DNA of 22,579 bases, from contig CAYWFP010000066.1 of the NCBI GenBank assembly GCA_964457365.1, positions 1 through 22,579 on the forward strand, given 5' to 3'. The position numbers and the translations under genes are program-made. This DNA is from CAYWFP01 sp964457365 (lineage in GTDB: Bacteria; Planctomycetota; SZUA-567). The notes below the pieces were generated by a model. That model did no database searches, was not told the DNA's origin, and was given only the letters and a program-made list of their open reading frames with translations. Below are positions 15,017-22,579 of the stretch, in pieces; within the stretch, counting starts at the first letter, position 1, and each line of letters begins with the position of its first letter.

Positions 15017-15454
15017 TCAGATCAGCGCGTCAAGGTCGCGTTTTACCGTTGCCGGATCGGTATTTTCGCCAGTTGCGCAGGCGCGCGCGATCTGGTCGAG
15101 AATGCGCCGGTTCTCCCACGGTTTGCCGCAGTAGCCGGCGCAGCCGTACTGCATGTAGGCTGTCGCGTTATCGGCATGGTGTACCGCGGTAAGGATAATG
15201 ACGCGGTTGAGCGGATACAGTCCGGTTTCCGCCAGATGCTCGATCAGTCGCTTGCCGCTCATCACCGGCATCAGCAAGTCCACCAGCAGGCAATCGAATC
15301 GTTCGCCGCGTTTGATCCGTTTCAGCGCACGCTCTCCATTGACCGCCGTAGCCACGTCCAAATTATGCCGGCGAAACAAGCGCGATAACGAACTGCGCAC
15401 CCCCTCGTCGTCGTCGACGAGCAGGACGCGGATTTTTCTCGTTTCCTCGTTCAT
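15017..15454 (-). CDS. Stand-alone response regulator (canonical receiver)
   Basis: 145 residues, receiver only, with all key residues: D14-D15 acid pair (LLVDDDEG), phospho-site D59 (CLLVDLLMPVMSG), T89 (ILTAVHH), K111 (YCGKPWE). A short tail of about 25 residues has no output domain. CAGGAGAG precedes the ATG at 15454 at good spacing, and the longer in-frame extension is not supported. It is closely related to the Glu-bearing regulator at 14355-14768, probably by tandem duplication. It is transcribed divergently from the rnf operon across a 228-nt gap. The cognate kinase is unknown; the CheA encoded downstream is a candidate. Confidence 0.9.
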   Translation of the reverse strand: MNEETRKIRVLLVDDDEGVRSSLSRLFRRHNLDVATAVNGERALKRIKRGERFDCLLVDLLMPVMSGKRLIEHLAETGLYPLNRVIILTAVHHADNATAYMQYGCAGYCGKPWENRRILDQIARACATGENTDPATVKRDLDALI

Positions 15455-15603
15455 CGGGTTCTCTCCTGACGTCATATGCCATACATTCTCTCTTGACAAG
15501 CGCCGGTTTAGCAAGTGTTGTTCCAGGGCCTCGCGGCCAAGTCGACCGCGGGAACGGGCGCGACGGCTTATCTGTTTGTCCGCGTGGCGGTTGCATCATC
15601 GAA

Positions 15604-15660
15604 AGCGCTTGACAAAATCCGCTTTCGCCACTAAGCTGGATTTCTCCGAAGACAAGCGCT
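15604..15660 (+). promoter_or_regulatory. rnf operon promoter within an inverted repeat
   Basis: TTGACA (15609-15614), a 17-nt spacer and TAAGCT (15632-15637) form a good sigma-70-type promoter with transcription expected from about 15645, some 40 nt before rnfE. AGCGCTTG (15604-15611), overlapping the -35 box, and CAAGCGCT (15653-15660), just after the start point, are a perfect inverted repeat. A related CAAGCGCC lies at 15497-15504 nearer the divergent regulator gene. The arrangement looks like operator half-sites. Confidence 0.6.
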
Positions 15661-15682
15661 GTCCGAGGCGCGGAGACCGTAC

Positions 15683-16363
15683 ATGCACCGTGCTGTGATC
15701 GAATTCACCAAAGGTATTATCCGCGACAATCCGGTCTTCGTGCTGCTGCTGGGGCTCTGCCCCACCCTGGCGGTGACGACGGGGATGGTCAACGCCATCG
15801 GCATGGGGCTGGCGGCGACGTTCGTACTGTTGGGATCGAACCTGGTGATCTCGTTGGCCAAGAAGGCGATTCCCGAACAAGTACGCATCCCCTGCTATAT
15901 CGTCGTCATCGCCACCTTCGTCACCCTGGTGAAGCTCTACCTCGCCGCGTTCGAGCCGGAGTTAAAGAACGCGCTGGGCATCTTCCTGCCGCTGATCGTG
16001 GTCAACTGTGTCATCCTCGGTCGCGCCGAAGCGTTCGCCAGCAAGAACGGCCCGGTGATGAGCCTGATCGACGGGCTCGGCATGGGCGTGGGCTTCACCC
16101 TGGCGCTCTGCGCCATCGCCCTGATGCGCGAGGTGCTCGGCGCGGGAACCTTCTTCGGCTATCCGCTCGTGCGCGGGCTCGAACCGTACACGCTGAAGCT
16201 CTTCATCGTCGCGCCGGGCGGTTTTCTCAGCATGGGGCTGCTGCTGGGGCTCTTCAACTACATCGCCCTGCGGCGCAAGCGCGCGGCGGAGCTCAAGCGC
16301 AACCTGGCCAAGCGGCAGGGGCAGCAGCCGCCCGAGGCGGCCGACGCCGGAGGGGCGGCATGA
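15683..16363 (+). CDS. rnfE: RNF complex membrane subunit E
   Basis: 226 residues, close to the family's usual 200-230. About six hydrophobic segments span the protein. The signature start (DNPVFVLLLGLCPTLAVT) and the mid-protein NALGIFLPLIVVNCVILGRAEAFA block are typical of RnfE/NqrD-type subunits, which pair with RnfA/NqrE and hold a membrane iron-sulfur centre between them. The tail is basic and Ala/Gln-rich. GGAG precedes the ATG. It is first gene of the operon, ending in an ATGA overlap with rnfA. RNF oxidises ferredoxin and reduces NAD+ (or the reverse) while moving Na+ or H+ across the inner membrane. Confidence 0.95.
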   Translation: MHRAVIEFTKGIIRDNPVFVLLLGLCPTLAVTTGMVNAIGMGLAATFVLLGSNLVISLAKKAIPEQVRIPCYIVVIATFVTLVKLYLAAFEPELKNALGIFLPLIVVNCVILGRAEAFASKNGPVMSLIDGLGMGVGFTLALCAIALMREVLGAGTFFGYPLVRGLEPYTLKLFIVAPGGFLSMGLLLGLFNYIALRRKRAAELKRNLAKRQGQQPPEAADAGGAA

Positions 16364-16986
16364 TCGCGTTGAAGACCTACCTCGGGTTGATCCTCGTCTA
16401 CGCCTTTATCCAGAACTTCGTCCTGGCGCAGTTTCTGGGCCTCTGCCCCTTCGTCGGCGTGAGCAAGAAGCGCGACTCGGCGGTCGGGATGGGCCTGGCG
16501 GTGATCTTCGTCATGACCATGGCCAGCATCGTCACGCTGCTGCTGTACAAGCTGGCGTTGACGCCCTACGGCATGGACGCGTTCCTGGACATCGTCAGCT
16601 TCATCCTCGTCATCGCCTCGCTGGTGCAGTTCGTCGAGATCGTCATGCGCAAGGTGGCGCCGTCGCTGTATCGCACGCTGGGCATCTACCTGCCGCTGAT
16701 CACCACCAACTGCGCCATCCTCGGCGCGACGCAACTTAAGGTCAAGGAGTTCGCCGATCTCGATTTGACCTCGGCGCTGGCGCAGAACACCGTGCTCGGC
16801 ATCGCCGGCGGGCTGGGCTTCACGCTGGCGCTGTACCTGATGGCCGGCATTCGCGAGCGGCTGGAACTGGCGCCGGTCCCGGAAAGCATGCGCGGCGCGC
16901 CGATCACCTTCATCGCCGCCGCCTGCATGGCGCTGGCCTTCTTCGGCTTCGCCGGGCTCGACGTACTGCTCGGCGCGGGAGAGTAG
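16360..16986 (+). CDS. rnfA: RNF complex membrane subunit A
   Basis: 208 residues, multi-spanning. The N-terminus (YAFIQNFVLAQFLGLCPFVGVSKK) and the RTLGIYLPLITTNCAILG block are the RnfA/NqrE signatures; the conserved Cys in LGLCPF and TNCAILG match those that ligate the membrane cluster shared with RnfE. Its start overlaps the rnfE stop by four bases, and rnfB begins 2 nt after its stop, so the three are tightly coupled. Confidence 0.96.
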   Translation: MIALKTYLGLILVYAFIQNFVLAQFLGLCPFVGVSKKRDSAVGMGLAVIFVMTMASIVTLLLYKLALTPYGMDAFLDIVSFILVIASLVQFVEIVMRKVAPSLYRTLGIYLPLITTNCAILGATQLKVKEFADLDLTSALAQNTVLGIAGGLGFTLALYLMAGIRERLELAPVPESMRGAPITFIAAACMALAFFGFAGLDVLLGAGE

Positions 16987-16988
16987 CC

Positions 16989-17855
16989 ATGCCGACGGAC
17001 GAACCGACCATGCAGCAGATGCTGCTCTACGCGGTGGCTTCCATGGCGCTGCTGGGCGGGGTGCTGGGGCTGATCCTCGCCATCGCCTCGAAGAAATTCC
17101 ACGTCGAGACCGATCCGCGCATCGACGAGCTGGCCGAGGCGCTGCCCGGGATCAACTGCGGCGCCTGCGGCTACGCCGGGTGCGCCGGCTACGCCGCTGC
17201 CATCGTCGAGGAGAACGCGCCCCTGACGCTCTGCTCCCCCGGCGGCGCGGCGACGGTGCAGAAGCTCGGCGGCATCATGGGCGTCGCGGCCGAGGCGGGC
17301 GAGCCGAACTTCGCCTTCGTCCGCTGTCACGGCACCGGCGTGCGCCCGCGTTTCCATTACGACGGCATCTCCACCTGCGCGGCGGCCTCGGTGATGGGGC
17401 TTGCGGGCTCTTTTCAGGATTGCCGCTACGGCTGCCTGGGGCTCGGCGACTGCATCCGCGCCTGCCCCTTCGGCGCGATCTCGCTGAACGAACAGCACGT
17501 CGCGGTGGTCGACGAAGACCTCTGCGCCGGCTGCGGCAAGTGCATCGCGGCCTGCCCGCGCTCGCTGACACGGCTGGATCCGGAGAGCCGCACCGTCTTC
17601 ATTCGCTGCGCCAACCACGACAAGGGCGCGGTGGCCAACACGGTCTGCAGCCACGGCTGCATCGCCTGCCGCAAGTGCGAGAAGGAATGCCCCTTCGACG
17701 CCATCCACGTGGTGGACAACCTCGCGGTCATCGACTACGAGAAATGCAAGCTCTGCGGCAAATGCGTCAAGGTCTGCCCGAAGGAATGCATCGTCAATCT
17801 GCGCGCCGAGCGACGCGCGCGCCGCAAGAAGCGGGAAGCCACCGCAATGTCTTGA
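16989..17855 (+). CDS. rnfB: RNF complex iron-sulfur subunit B
   Basis: 288 residues. One N-terminal TM (about 11-34), then the RnfB Fe-S binding domain with C57, C60, C65 and C82 (GINCGACGYAGC and LCSPGG). A ferredoxin-like part follows, with four CxxC-type clusters of Cys (from about 145, 179, 220 and 253; motifs such as CAGCGKCIAACP and CKLCGKCVKVCP). It takes electrons from ferredoxin and passes them into the complex. The final 15 residues are Arg/Lys-rich. The start is 2 nt after the rnfA stop; the next gene is an unrelated exported protein rather than another rnf gene. Confidence 0.96.
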   Translation: MPTDEPTMQQMLLYAVASMALLGGVLGLILAIASKKFHVETDPRIDELAEALPGINCGACGYAGCAGYAAAIVEENAPLTLCSPGGAATVQKLGGIMGVAAEAGEPNFAFVRCHGTGVRPRFHYDGISTCAAASVMGLAGSFQDCRYGCLGLGDCIRACPFGAISLNEQHVAVVDEDLCAGCGKCIAACPRSLTRLDPESRTVFIRCANHDKGAVANTVCSHGCIACRKCEKECPFDAIHVVDNLAVIDYEKCKLCGKCVKVCPKECIVNLRAERRARRKKREATAMS

Positions 17856-17877
17856 CCGATCACAGCAGGAGAACGCC

Positions 17878-19248
17878 ATGAACACAACCACGCGCAAACG
17901 CCGGCTCGCCTGGTTCGGGGTCTGTCTGCTGCTGCCGGTCTTCGCGCACGCCGACGACGTGGAGGAGAAGTACGACTCCGGCGAGGTCAAGTTCAGCTAC
18001 TCCGTCGACGACGAAGGGCGCAAGCACGGCCGCTACTACGAGAAGTACAAGAGCGGCAAGAACAAGGTCCGCGCCAACTACAAGGACGGCATGCTCAACG
18101 GCAGTTACTACACCTTTCACGAGAACGGCCGCCGCCACATCAAGGCCAAGTACGACGACGGCAAGCTCGAGGGCGATTACTACGAGAAGGACGAGAACGG
18201 CAAGTACGTGCTCAAGTGCGAATACGAGAACGGCCTGCTGCACGGACCGTACCAGAAGTACGAGGATGGCGAGCTGGTCCAGACGCTGCTCTACCGCCGC
18301 GGCATCGTCAGCCACCCGCGCAACAAGAAGCAGATCGAGGCCGAACTCAAGCGCCTCGCGGAGTTCGAACCGCCGGAGATGGAGAAGGAGCCGGAGGTCT
18401 ACAACGAGCAGTGCCTCGGCGCGCTGCGGCGGCTGATGCAGTACCGCTATCTCTGCGAGGTGCCGTACGAGAACGTCCGCCTCGACAAGAAGCTGAACGA
18501 ACACGCACACGAGGGCGCCAGGCTCGTCGCCGCGCACGGCTCGCTCAACCACCACCCGCCCAATCCCGGGTGGCCGGAGGACAAGTTCGAGTTCGCCCGC
18601 GTCGGCACCGAGAAGGCCAATCTCTCGTGGAACAGCGCCTACTCCGGTTCGGTCGACGGATACATGTACGACTCCGACCAGAGCAATATAAGTCGCGTCG
18701 GCCACCGCCGCTGGTGCATCAACCCGGCGATGGGCAAGACCGGCTTCGGCGCGGTCAAAAACGACAGGGGCGAGTTCGGCTCGATGATGGCCCACGATAC
18801 GAGCAACAAGGGAAACGTCCCGGCGTGGGACTGGGTGGTCTTTCCCGCGCGCGGCTACATGCCGCTGAGCCACATGTGCTACCGCTTCGCCTCCAAGAAG
18901 GGTCTCTACGCCTTCAATATCACGCTCAACCCGGCCGTCTACGAGAAGGTTTCCAAGAACTCCGTCACCGTCGACGTCTACGATCTCAAAGCCGAGGACG
19001 GGAAGAAACGCAGGCGCAGGCGCGGTAAGGACGAGGAAGAAGAGAAGGATCCGCACGCGGAGGGCAAGAAGCTCGAACTCGACTACTTCAACGTCGACCA
19101 TGGCGGCTTCGGCGTCGGCAACTGCATTATCTTCCGCCCCAAGGGATACGAGCTGAAAGCGGACGCGCTCTACAAGGTCGTCATCAAGGGCGCGAAGAAG
19201 AAGGGCCAGGAGAGCGAACCCGTCGTCTACTACGTCGAGTTCTATTGA
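17878..19248 (+). CDS. Exported protein: MORN-type repeats plus CAP-like domain
   Basis: 456 residues. GCAGGAGAA precedes the ATG; the signal peptide core is WFGVCLLLPVF with likely cleavage after AHA (residue 25). Residues about 30-142 hold four MORN_2/YwqK-like repeats (G-x-Y-x-K-Y-x-x-G style: HGRYYEKYKSG, NGSYYTFHENG, EGDYYEKDENG, HGPYQKYEDG). Residues about 178-345 resemble a CAP/SCP (PR-1-like) domain: LNEHAHEGARLVAAH, then SLNHHPP, then GHRRWCINPAMGKTGFGAV. A charged linker (KKRRRRRGKDEEEEKD) precedes a C-terminal beta-rich part. No catalytic role is established. It sits between rnfB and rnfC, 22 and 13 nt away, so it is almost surely co-transcribed with the RNF genes. A link to RNF function is unproven. 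Confidence 0.8.
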   Translation: MNTTTRKRRLAWFGVCLLLPVFAHADDVEEKYDSGEVKFSYSVDDEGRKHGRYYEKYKSGKNKVRANYKDGMLNGSYYTFHENGRRHIKAKYDDGKLEGDYYEKDENGKYVLKCEYENGLLHGPYQKYEDGELVQTLLYRRGIVSHPRNKKQIEAELKRLAEFEPPEMEKEPEVYNEQCLGALRRLMQYRYLCEVPYENVRLDKKLNEHAHEGARLVAAHGSLNHHPPNPGWPEDKFEFARVGTEKANLSWNSAYSGSVDGYMYDSDQSNISRVGHRRWCINPAMGKTGFGAVKNDRGEFGSMMAHDTSNKGNVPAWDWVVFPARGYMPLSHMCYRFASKKGLYAFNITLNPAVYEKVSKNSVTVDVYDLKAEDGKKRRRRRGKDEEEEKDPHAEGKKLELDYFNVDHGGFGVGNCIIFRPKGYELKADALYKVVIKGAKKKGQESEPVVYYVEFY

Positions 19249-19261
19249 TTCGGAGCCGCGC

Positions 19262-20614
19262 ATGAGCGCCACCTTCCGCGGGGGCGTCCACCCCCATGAC
19301 GATCACAAGGCCATGGCGAAGGACCGGGCCATCCAGGACGCGCCGATACCTGCGGAGCTGGTGGTGCCGCTGTCGCAGCATATCGGCGCGCCGGCGCAGG
19401 CGGCGGTCAAGCCCGGCGAAACGGTCAAGCGCGGCCAGCTCATCGCCGAGGCCGGCGGCTTCGTCTCCGCGGCCGTTCACAGCCCGGTCTCGGGGACGGT
19501 GAAGAAGCTGACGCAGACGCTCCATCCGCTGGGCCCCGAGTGCGACGCGATCCTGATCGAGAACGACGGCGAGGATACGTGGGCCGAAGGACGCGATACC
19601 GGGGAGAAACCGGTCGAGAACTGCGACGCCGAGACGATCCGCAAGGCGGTGCAGGAGGCGGGCATCGTCGGCATGGGCGGGGCCACCTTCCCCACCCACG
19701 TCAAGCTCTCGCCCCCGGCCCAGAAGCCGATCGACACGGTGATTCTCAACGGCGTGGAGTGCGAGCCCTACCTCACCGCCGACTACCGGCTGATGCTCGA
19801 GAGCCCGGAGACGATCGTCAAGGGGCTGCAGCTTCTGCTGAAAGCCGTCGGCGCCAAGCGCGGCATCGTCGGCATCGAGGCCAACAAGCCCGACGCGTAC
19901 GAGGCGATCAAGTCGGCGCTGATCCGCAGCGGCGGGCCGTTCGAGGCGGTGCTGCTGGAGGTCAAGTATCCGCAGGGCGCGGAGAAGCAGCTCATCGACG
20001 CCTGCCTGCGGCGCGAGGTGCCCAGCGGCGGCCTGCCCATGGACGTGGGCGCGCTGGTGCAGAACGTCGGCACCGCCCACGCGGTCTACGAGGCCGTCTG
20101 CCTGAACCGCCCGCTGACCGAGCGCATCACCACCGTCACCGGCGGCGCTGTCGAGCGGCCCGGCAACTTCCGCGTGCGCGTCGGCACGCCGGCGAAGGTG
20201 CTGCTGGATCTCTGCGGCTATCAGGAATTCCGCGCCAAGAAGCTGATCTTCGGCGGGCCGATGATGGGCGCGGCTCATTTCGATACGAGCGTGCCGGTGA
20301 ACAAGGGCATGAGCGGCATCCTCGGCCTGACCGAGGCGCCGCGGTACGTATACCGCGACTGCATCCGCTGCTCGCGCTGCGTGGACCACTGCCCGGCCGG
20401 GCTGATGCCCAGCGCGATCAGTATCCGCGCCGAGCGCGGGGAATACTTTTCGTGCACCGAGGTGGATATCCTCGACTGTATCGAGTGTGGCGTCTGCACC
20501 TATATCTGCCCGGCGCGCCGCCCGATCGTGCAGTGGGTTAAGACGGCCAAGAGCGCCATCGCCGCGGAGAAGCGCAAGGCGCAGAAGAAGTCGACGGAGA
20601 AGACGAAGTCCTAG
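19262..20614 (+). CDS. rnfC: RNF complex NADH-binding subunit C
   Basis: 450 residues, a typical short RnfC. The N-terminal FRGGVHP motif and barrel-sandwich part (about 1-100) are followed by the flavin/NAD(H) domain with GIVGMGGATFPTHVKL (134-149) and NGVECEPYLTADYRL. An SLBB-like region comes next, and then two 4Fe-4S motifs (CIRCSRCVDHCPAG from C367; CIECGVCTYICPA from C406). It is a peripheral subunit exchanging electrons with NAD(H). The Lys-rich C-terminus is short, without the long Ala/Lys repeats of some proteobacterial RnfC. GGAG lies 7 nt before the ATG. Confidence 0.96.
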   Translation: MSATFRGGVHPHDDHKAMAKDRAIQDAPIPAELVVPLSQHIGAPAQAAVKPGETVKRGQLIAEAGGFVSAAVHSPVSGTVKKLTQTLHPLGPECDAILIENDGEDTWAEGRDTGEKPVENCDAETIRKAVQEAGIVGMGGATFPTHVKLSPPAQKPIDTVILNGVECEPYLTADYRLMLESPETIVKGLQLLLKAVGAKRGIVGIEANKPDAYEAIKSALIRSGGPFEAVLLEVKYPQGAEKQLIDACLRREVPSGGLPMDVGALVQNVGTAHAVYEAVCLNRPLTERITTVTGGAVERPGNFRVRVGTPAKVLLDLCGYQEFRAKKLIFGGPMMGAAHFDTSVPVNKGMSGILGLTEAPRYVYRDCIRCSRCVDHCPAGLMPSAISIRAERGEYFSCTEVDILDCIECGVCTYICPARRPIVQWVKTAKSAIAAEKRKAQKKSTEKTKS

Positions 20615-20647
20615 GGGGAGCGCGGGGAGGGTGGCCTTCCGCATCGC

Positions 20648-20668
20648 GCCGGCATTCCTCGCCGGCAT
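20648..20668 (+). repeat. Small hairpin/direct repeat in the rnfC-rnfD gap
   Basis: GCCGGCAT occurs twice, 5 nt apart, and because GCCGGC is self-complementary the two copies also form a 6-bp stem with a 7-nt loop. It may be an RNA processing or stability element in the 104-nt gap. No T tract follows, so it is not an intrinsic terminator. Confidence 0.4.
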
Positions 20669-20718
20669 CGAACCGTTCCGCACGCACGTGACCGATTCCG
20701 GGGAGAGCGATCCGCACT

Positions 20719-21909
20719 ATGGAACCGAAAACCGATTATATCGTCTCCGTCGCGCCGCACCTGAAAGCCGAGGAAGACATCACCGGCATCATGCAGTGGG
20801 TCTGCATCGCTCTGGCCCCGGCCTTCGGCGTGGCCTTCTACACCTTCGGCTGGTGGGCGATGTTCGTGACCTTTCTCTGTGTCGGCGCCTGCATCGTCAC
20901 CGAGTACGTCTGCCAGAAACTGCGCTGCGTGCCGGTGACGGTAAACGACTGGTCGGCGGTGGTGACGGGACTGCTGCTGGCGGCGGTGTTGCCGCCGAAC
21001 GTCTCCTGGTGGGTGCCGGTAGTCGGCGGCGTGGTCGCCATCGGCGTGGCCAAGCACGCCTTCGGCGGCCTGGGCAACAACATCTGGAACCCGGCGCTCC
21101 TGGGCCGGGCGTTCCTGCAGGTGGCGGTGCCGACGCAGTTGAACGGGACGGAGTGGCCGTATATCCCCGCGCGCGTCACCGATTTCTTCCACCGCCTCGG
21201 CGTCACCCTCAACGGCAGCTTCCAGCATTACATCGACGTGGCGAAGCAGGCGCCGCAATTTCCCCAGAGTGCCGCGGACAAGGCCGATCTGCTGCACCGG
21301 ACGGCGGAGAATATGCCCGACGCGATCAGCCAGGCGACGATGATGACCCGCATCGGCATGCAACCGCTGAGCGGCGTCGATCCGCACGGCTTCAGTTGGC
21401 CGACGCATCTGGGCAACTACTGGGATCTCGTCGCCCGGAGCGTCCTCGGCGTCGAGCCCGGCTGCATCGCCGAAACCTCGGCGCTCTTCCTGCTGTTGGG
21501 CGGGCTGCTGCTATTATGGCGCAAGATCATCACCTGGGAGATCCCGGTGGTCTACATCGCCACGGTGGGGCTGCTCGGGTGGATCCTCCCGCCGGCGTTC
21601 CAGCTCGACGACGTCTGGCACGTCGGCGCCTGGTTCTCGGGGCCATGGGCGCTGCACCTGGCCGGCGGCGGGTTGATGATCGGCGCGTTCTTCATGGCCA
21701 CGGACATGGTCACCTCGCCGATCTCCTTCCGCGGGCGGCTGGTCTTCGGGATCGGCTGCGGCGTGCTGACGGCGGTGATCCGGCTGTACGCGGGCTACCC
21801 CGAGGGCGTGTGCTACTCCATCCTCATCATGAATACCTGCGTGCCCCTGATCGACGCCTGGACGCGGCCGGCCGTGTTCGGCGCGCGGCGGGCCGGGAAG
21901 GCGACCTGA
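20719..21909 (+). CDS. rnfD: RNF complex membrane subunit D
   Basis: 396 residues, longer than many RnfD (about 320-350). Multiple TM segments; family blocks include SVAPHLKAEEDITGIM at the start, NNIWNPALLGRAFL (120-133) and the late FFMATDMVTSPISFRGR segment. A hydrophilic loop at about 140-215 contains DAISQATMMT; T207 occupies the place expected for the Thr that carries covalent FMN in RnfD/NqrB (usual pattern S/T-G-A-T, here S-Q-A-T). The start has GGGGAGAG upstream, after a 104-nt gap from rnfC. rnfG, the usual next partner, does not follow. Confidence 0.93.
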   Translation: MEPKTDYIVSVAPHLKAEEDITGIMQWVCIALAPAFGVAFYTFGWWAMFVTFLCVGACIVTEYVCQKLRCVPVTVNDWSAVVTGLLLAAVLPPNVSWWVPVVGGVVAIGVAKHAFGGLGNNIWNPALLGRAFLQVAVPTQLNGTEWPYIPARVTDFFHRLGVTLNGSFQHYIDVAKQAPQFPQSAADKADLLHRTAENMPDAISQATMMTRIGMQPLSGVDPHGFSWPTHLGNYWDLVARSVLGVEPGCIAETSALFLLLGGLLLLWRKIITWEIPVVYIATVGLLGWILPPAFQLDDVWHVGAWFSGPWALHLAGGGLMIGAFFMATDMVTSPISFRGRLVFGIGCGVLTAVIRLYAGYPEGVCYSILIMNTCVPLIDAWTRPAVFGARRAGKAT

Positions 21910-21910
21910 G

Positions 21911-22579
21911 GTGGACGATCCCGGCCGCACCCCCGAGGCGGGCCGCCGCCCGCGCCGCGTGTGCAGGTTCTCCTATCTTCTGGGTGCGGCGACCGTGCTG
22001 CTGCTGGCGGCCGTACCGCTCGCCCGCATCGGCCACAAGCTGGGGTGGGAGGTTCTGCTGGCGGACGCGGCGGACCTGCTCGCGTTCTGGCGGCCCAAGC
22101 ACGAGCGCGTCCTGGATCTGCCGGAGGACGTGCGCGCGGCGCTCGCCGGGCTTCGGGCGGTTGTGTCCAACGCGGGCAACCCCACGGAGCAGCCCAAGCA
22201 CGACACGATCCTCGTGCGGCCCGATCCGGCGCTGGGATGGGCTCTGCGGCCGGGCGTGCGGATCGAGGCGCACCTGCTGCAGAGCCGCCGGCCGCTCAAT
22301 CTCGACCCGCCCGTGCTGTATCTGCCCGCGGACGCGGCGCTGCCCGAACGCGTCCGGGACTACCTGGCCCGCCGCAGCCGCGGACGGTATCGGATCAGCA
22401 CCACGGCGCGCGGTCTGCGGACCACGCTGCCCGCGGTGAACGCAAAGCGGCGCATCCTGGTTGCGGGCGACAGCGTGGCGTTCGGCCTGGGCGTGGACGA
22501 CGCCGAGACCCTGCCGAGCCACCTGCAGCGGCTCGCGGGGTCGCGCTGGCGCGTGGAGAACGCGGGCGTGGGCAGCTAC
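21911..22579 (+). CDS. Membrane-anchored SGNH/GDSL hydrolase-like protein (partial)
   Basis: Open frame of 223 codons running off the right end, starting with a GTG 1 nt after the rnfD stop; the exact start is uncertain (a later GTG at codon 17 is possible). A basic N-terminus is followed by one TM (about 21-40). The PDPALGWALRPG block and then RILVAGDSVAFGLGVDD with GDS at 186-188 give the SGNH block I nucleophile Ser; NAGVGSY at the window edge matches the block II Gly region. Such proteins are often envelope or polysaccharide O-acyl esterases. The remaining catalytic residues lie beyond the window. The tight spacing suggests read-through from the rnf genes. Confidence 0.75.
   Translation, partial: MDDPGRTPEAGRRPRRVCRFSYLLGAATVLLLAAVPLARIGHKLGWEVLLADAADLLAFWRPKHERVLDLPEDVRAALAGLRAVVSNAGNPTEQPKHDTILVRPDPALGWALRPGVRIEAHLLQSRRPLNLDPPVLYLPADAALPERVRDYLARRSRGRYRISTTARGLRTTLPAVNAKRRILVAGDSVAFGLGVDDAETLPSHLQRLAGSRWRVENAGVGSY

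Noticed and set aside
15493..15521. A second TTGACA on the plus strand in the rnf upstream gap
   Set aside because: The hexamer 17 nt downstream (TGTTGT) is a poor -10, whereas the site at 15609-15637 is much better placed and matched.
20641..20670. Terminator between rnfC and rnfD
   Set aside because: The GCCGGC hairpin has no following T tract, and rnfD has its own ribosome site in the same transcript direction, so read-through is more likely.
1..22579. CRISPR arrays, insertion sequences, tRNA or rRNA genes
   Set aside because: No spaced direct-repeat array, transposase-like frame, terminal inverted repeats or cloverleaf was recognised on either strand.

Overview
The window is GC-rich, densely coded bacterial chromosome (short gaps, ATGA overlaps, clear Shine-Dalgarno sites). 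It encodes Sec-type signal peptides, a complete-looking chemotaxis kinase module, a sigma-54 activator and an RNF complex, so the source is a Gram-negative-type, probably anaerobic or facultative, motile or surface-sensing bacterium. Several large secreted or membrane proteins have no family I recognise. Together with the mixture of domains, this faintly suggests the Planctomycetota/PVC group or an uncultured relative. That placement is a guess, and no rRNA is present to test it.

Left part (1-7208): two paralogous secreted proteins with Cys-x-Phe repeats (37-996 minus, 1620-2576 plus) point away from each other and flank a short AraC-type DNA-binding protein (1071-1529 minus). Next comes a leftward operon, transcribed from about 7170 down to 2583. 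It holds a two-TM protein with an internally duplicated extracytoplasmic domain, aroB, and a BatA-like VWA membrane protein, joined by ATGA overlaps. It has a near-consensus promoter (7173-7201) and a strongly paired leader (7059-7119).

Middle part (7209-15454, all minus strand): a signalling block. In transcription order: a stand-alone response regulator (15017-15454), a second one in which the phospho-Asp is Glu (14355-14768), a truncated receiver fragment (14134-14361), an NtrC-type activator (12422-13873), cheA (10117-12381), a single-domain regulator (9646-10080), cheB (8611-9642), cheY (8166-8528) and a pseudo-receiver/CheX-type phosphatase fusion (7209-8075). CheA has a segment matching the c-di-GMP-binding MshEN motif where P2 would normally lie. 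No cheW, cheR or MCP gene is present. Between the two stand-alone regulators an AT-rich gap carries a plus-strand intrinsic terminator with no plus-strand gene before it, preceded by several hairpins. This is the best candidate for an undescribed small RNA or riboregulator.

Right part (15609-22579, all plus strand): a TTGACA-N17-TAAGCT promoter inside an inverted repeat drives rnfE-rnfA-rnfB, a secreted MORN-repeat/CAP-domain protein, rnfC and rnfD. RNF couples ferredoxin:NAD+ electron transfer to ion pumping. The gene order is permuted, an unrelated exported protein is inserted, and rnfG is not seen. The window ends inside a membrane-anchored SGNH/GDSL hydrolase-like gene.
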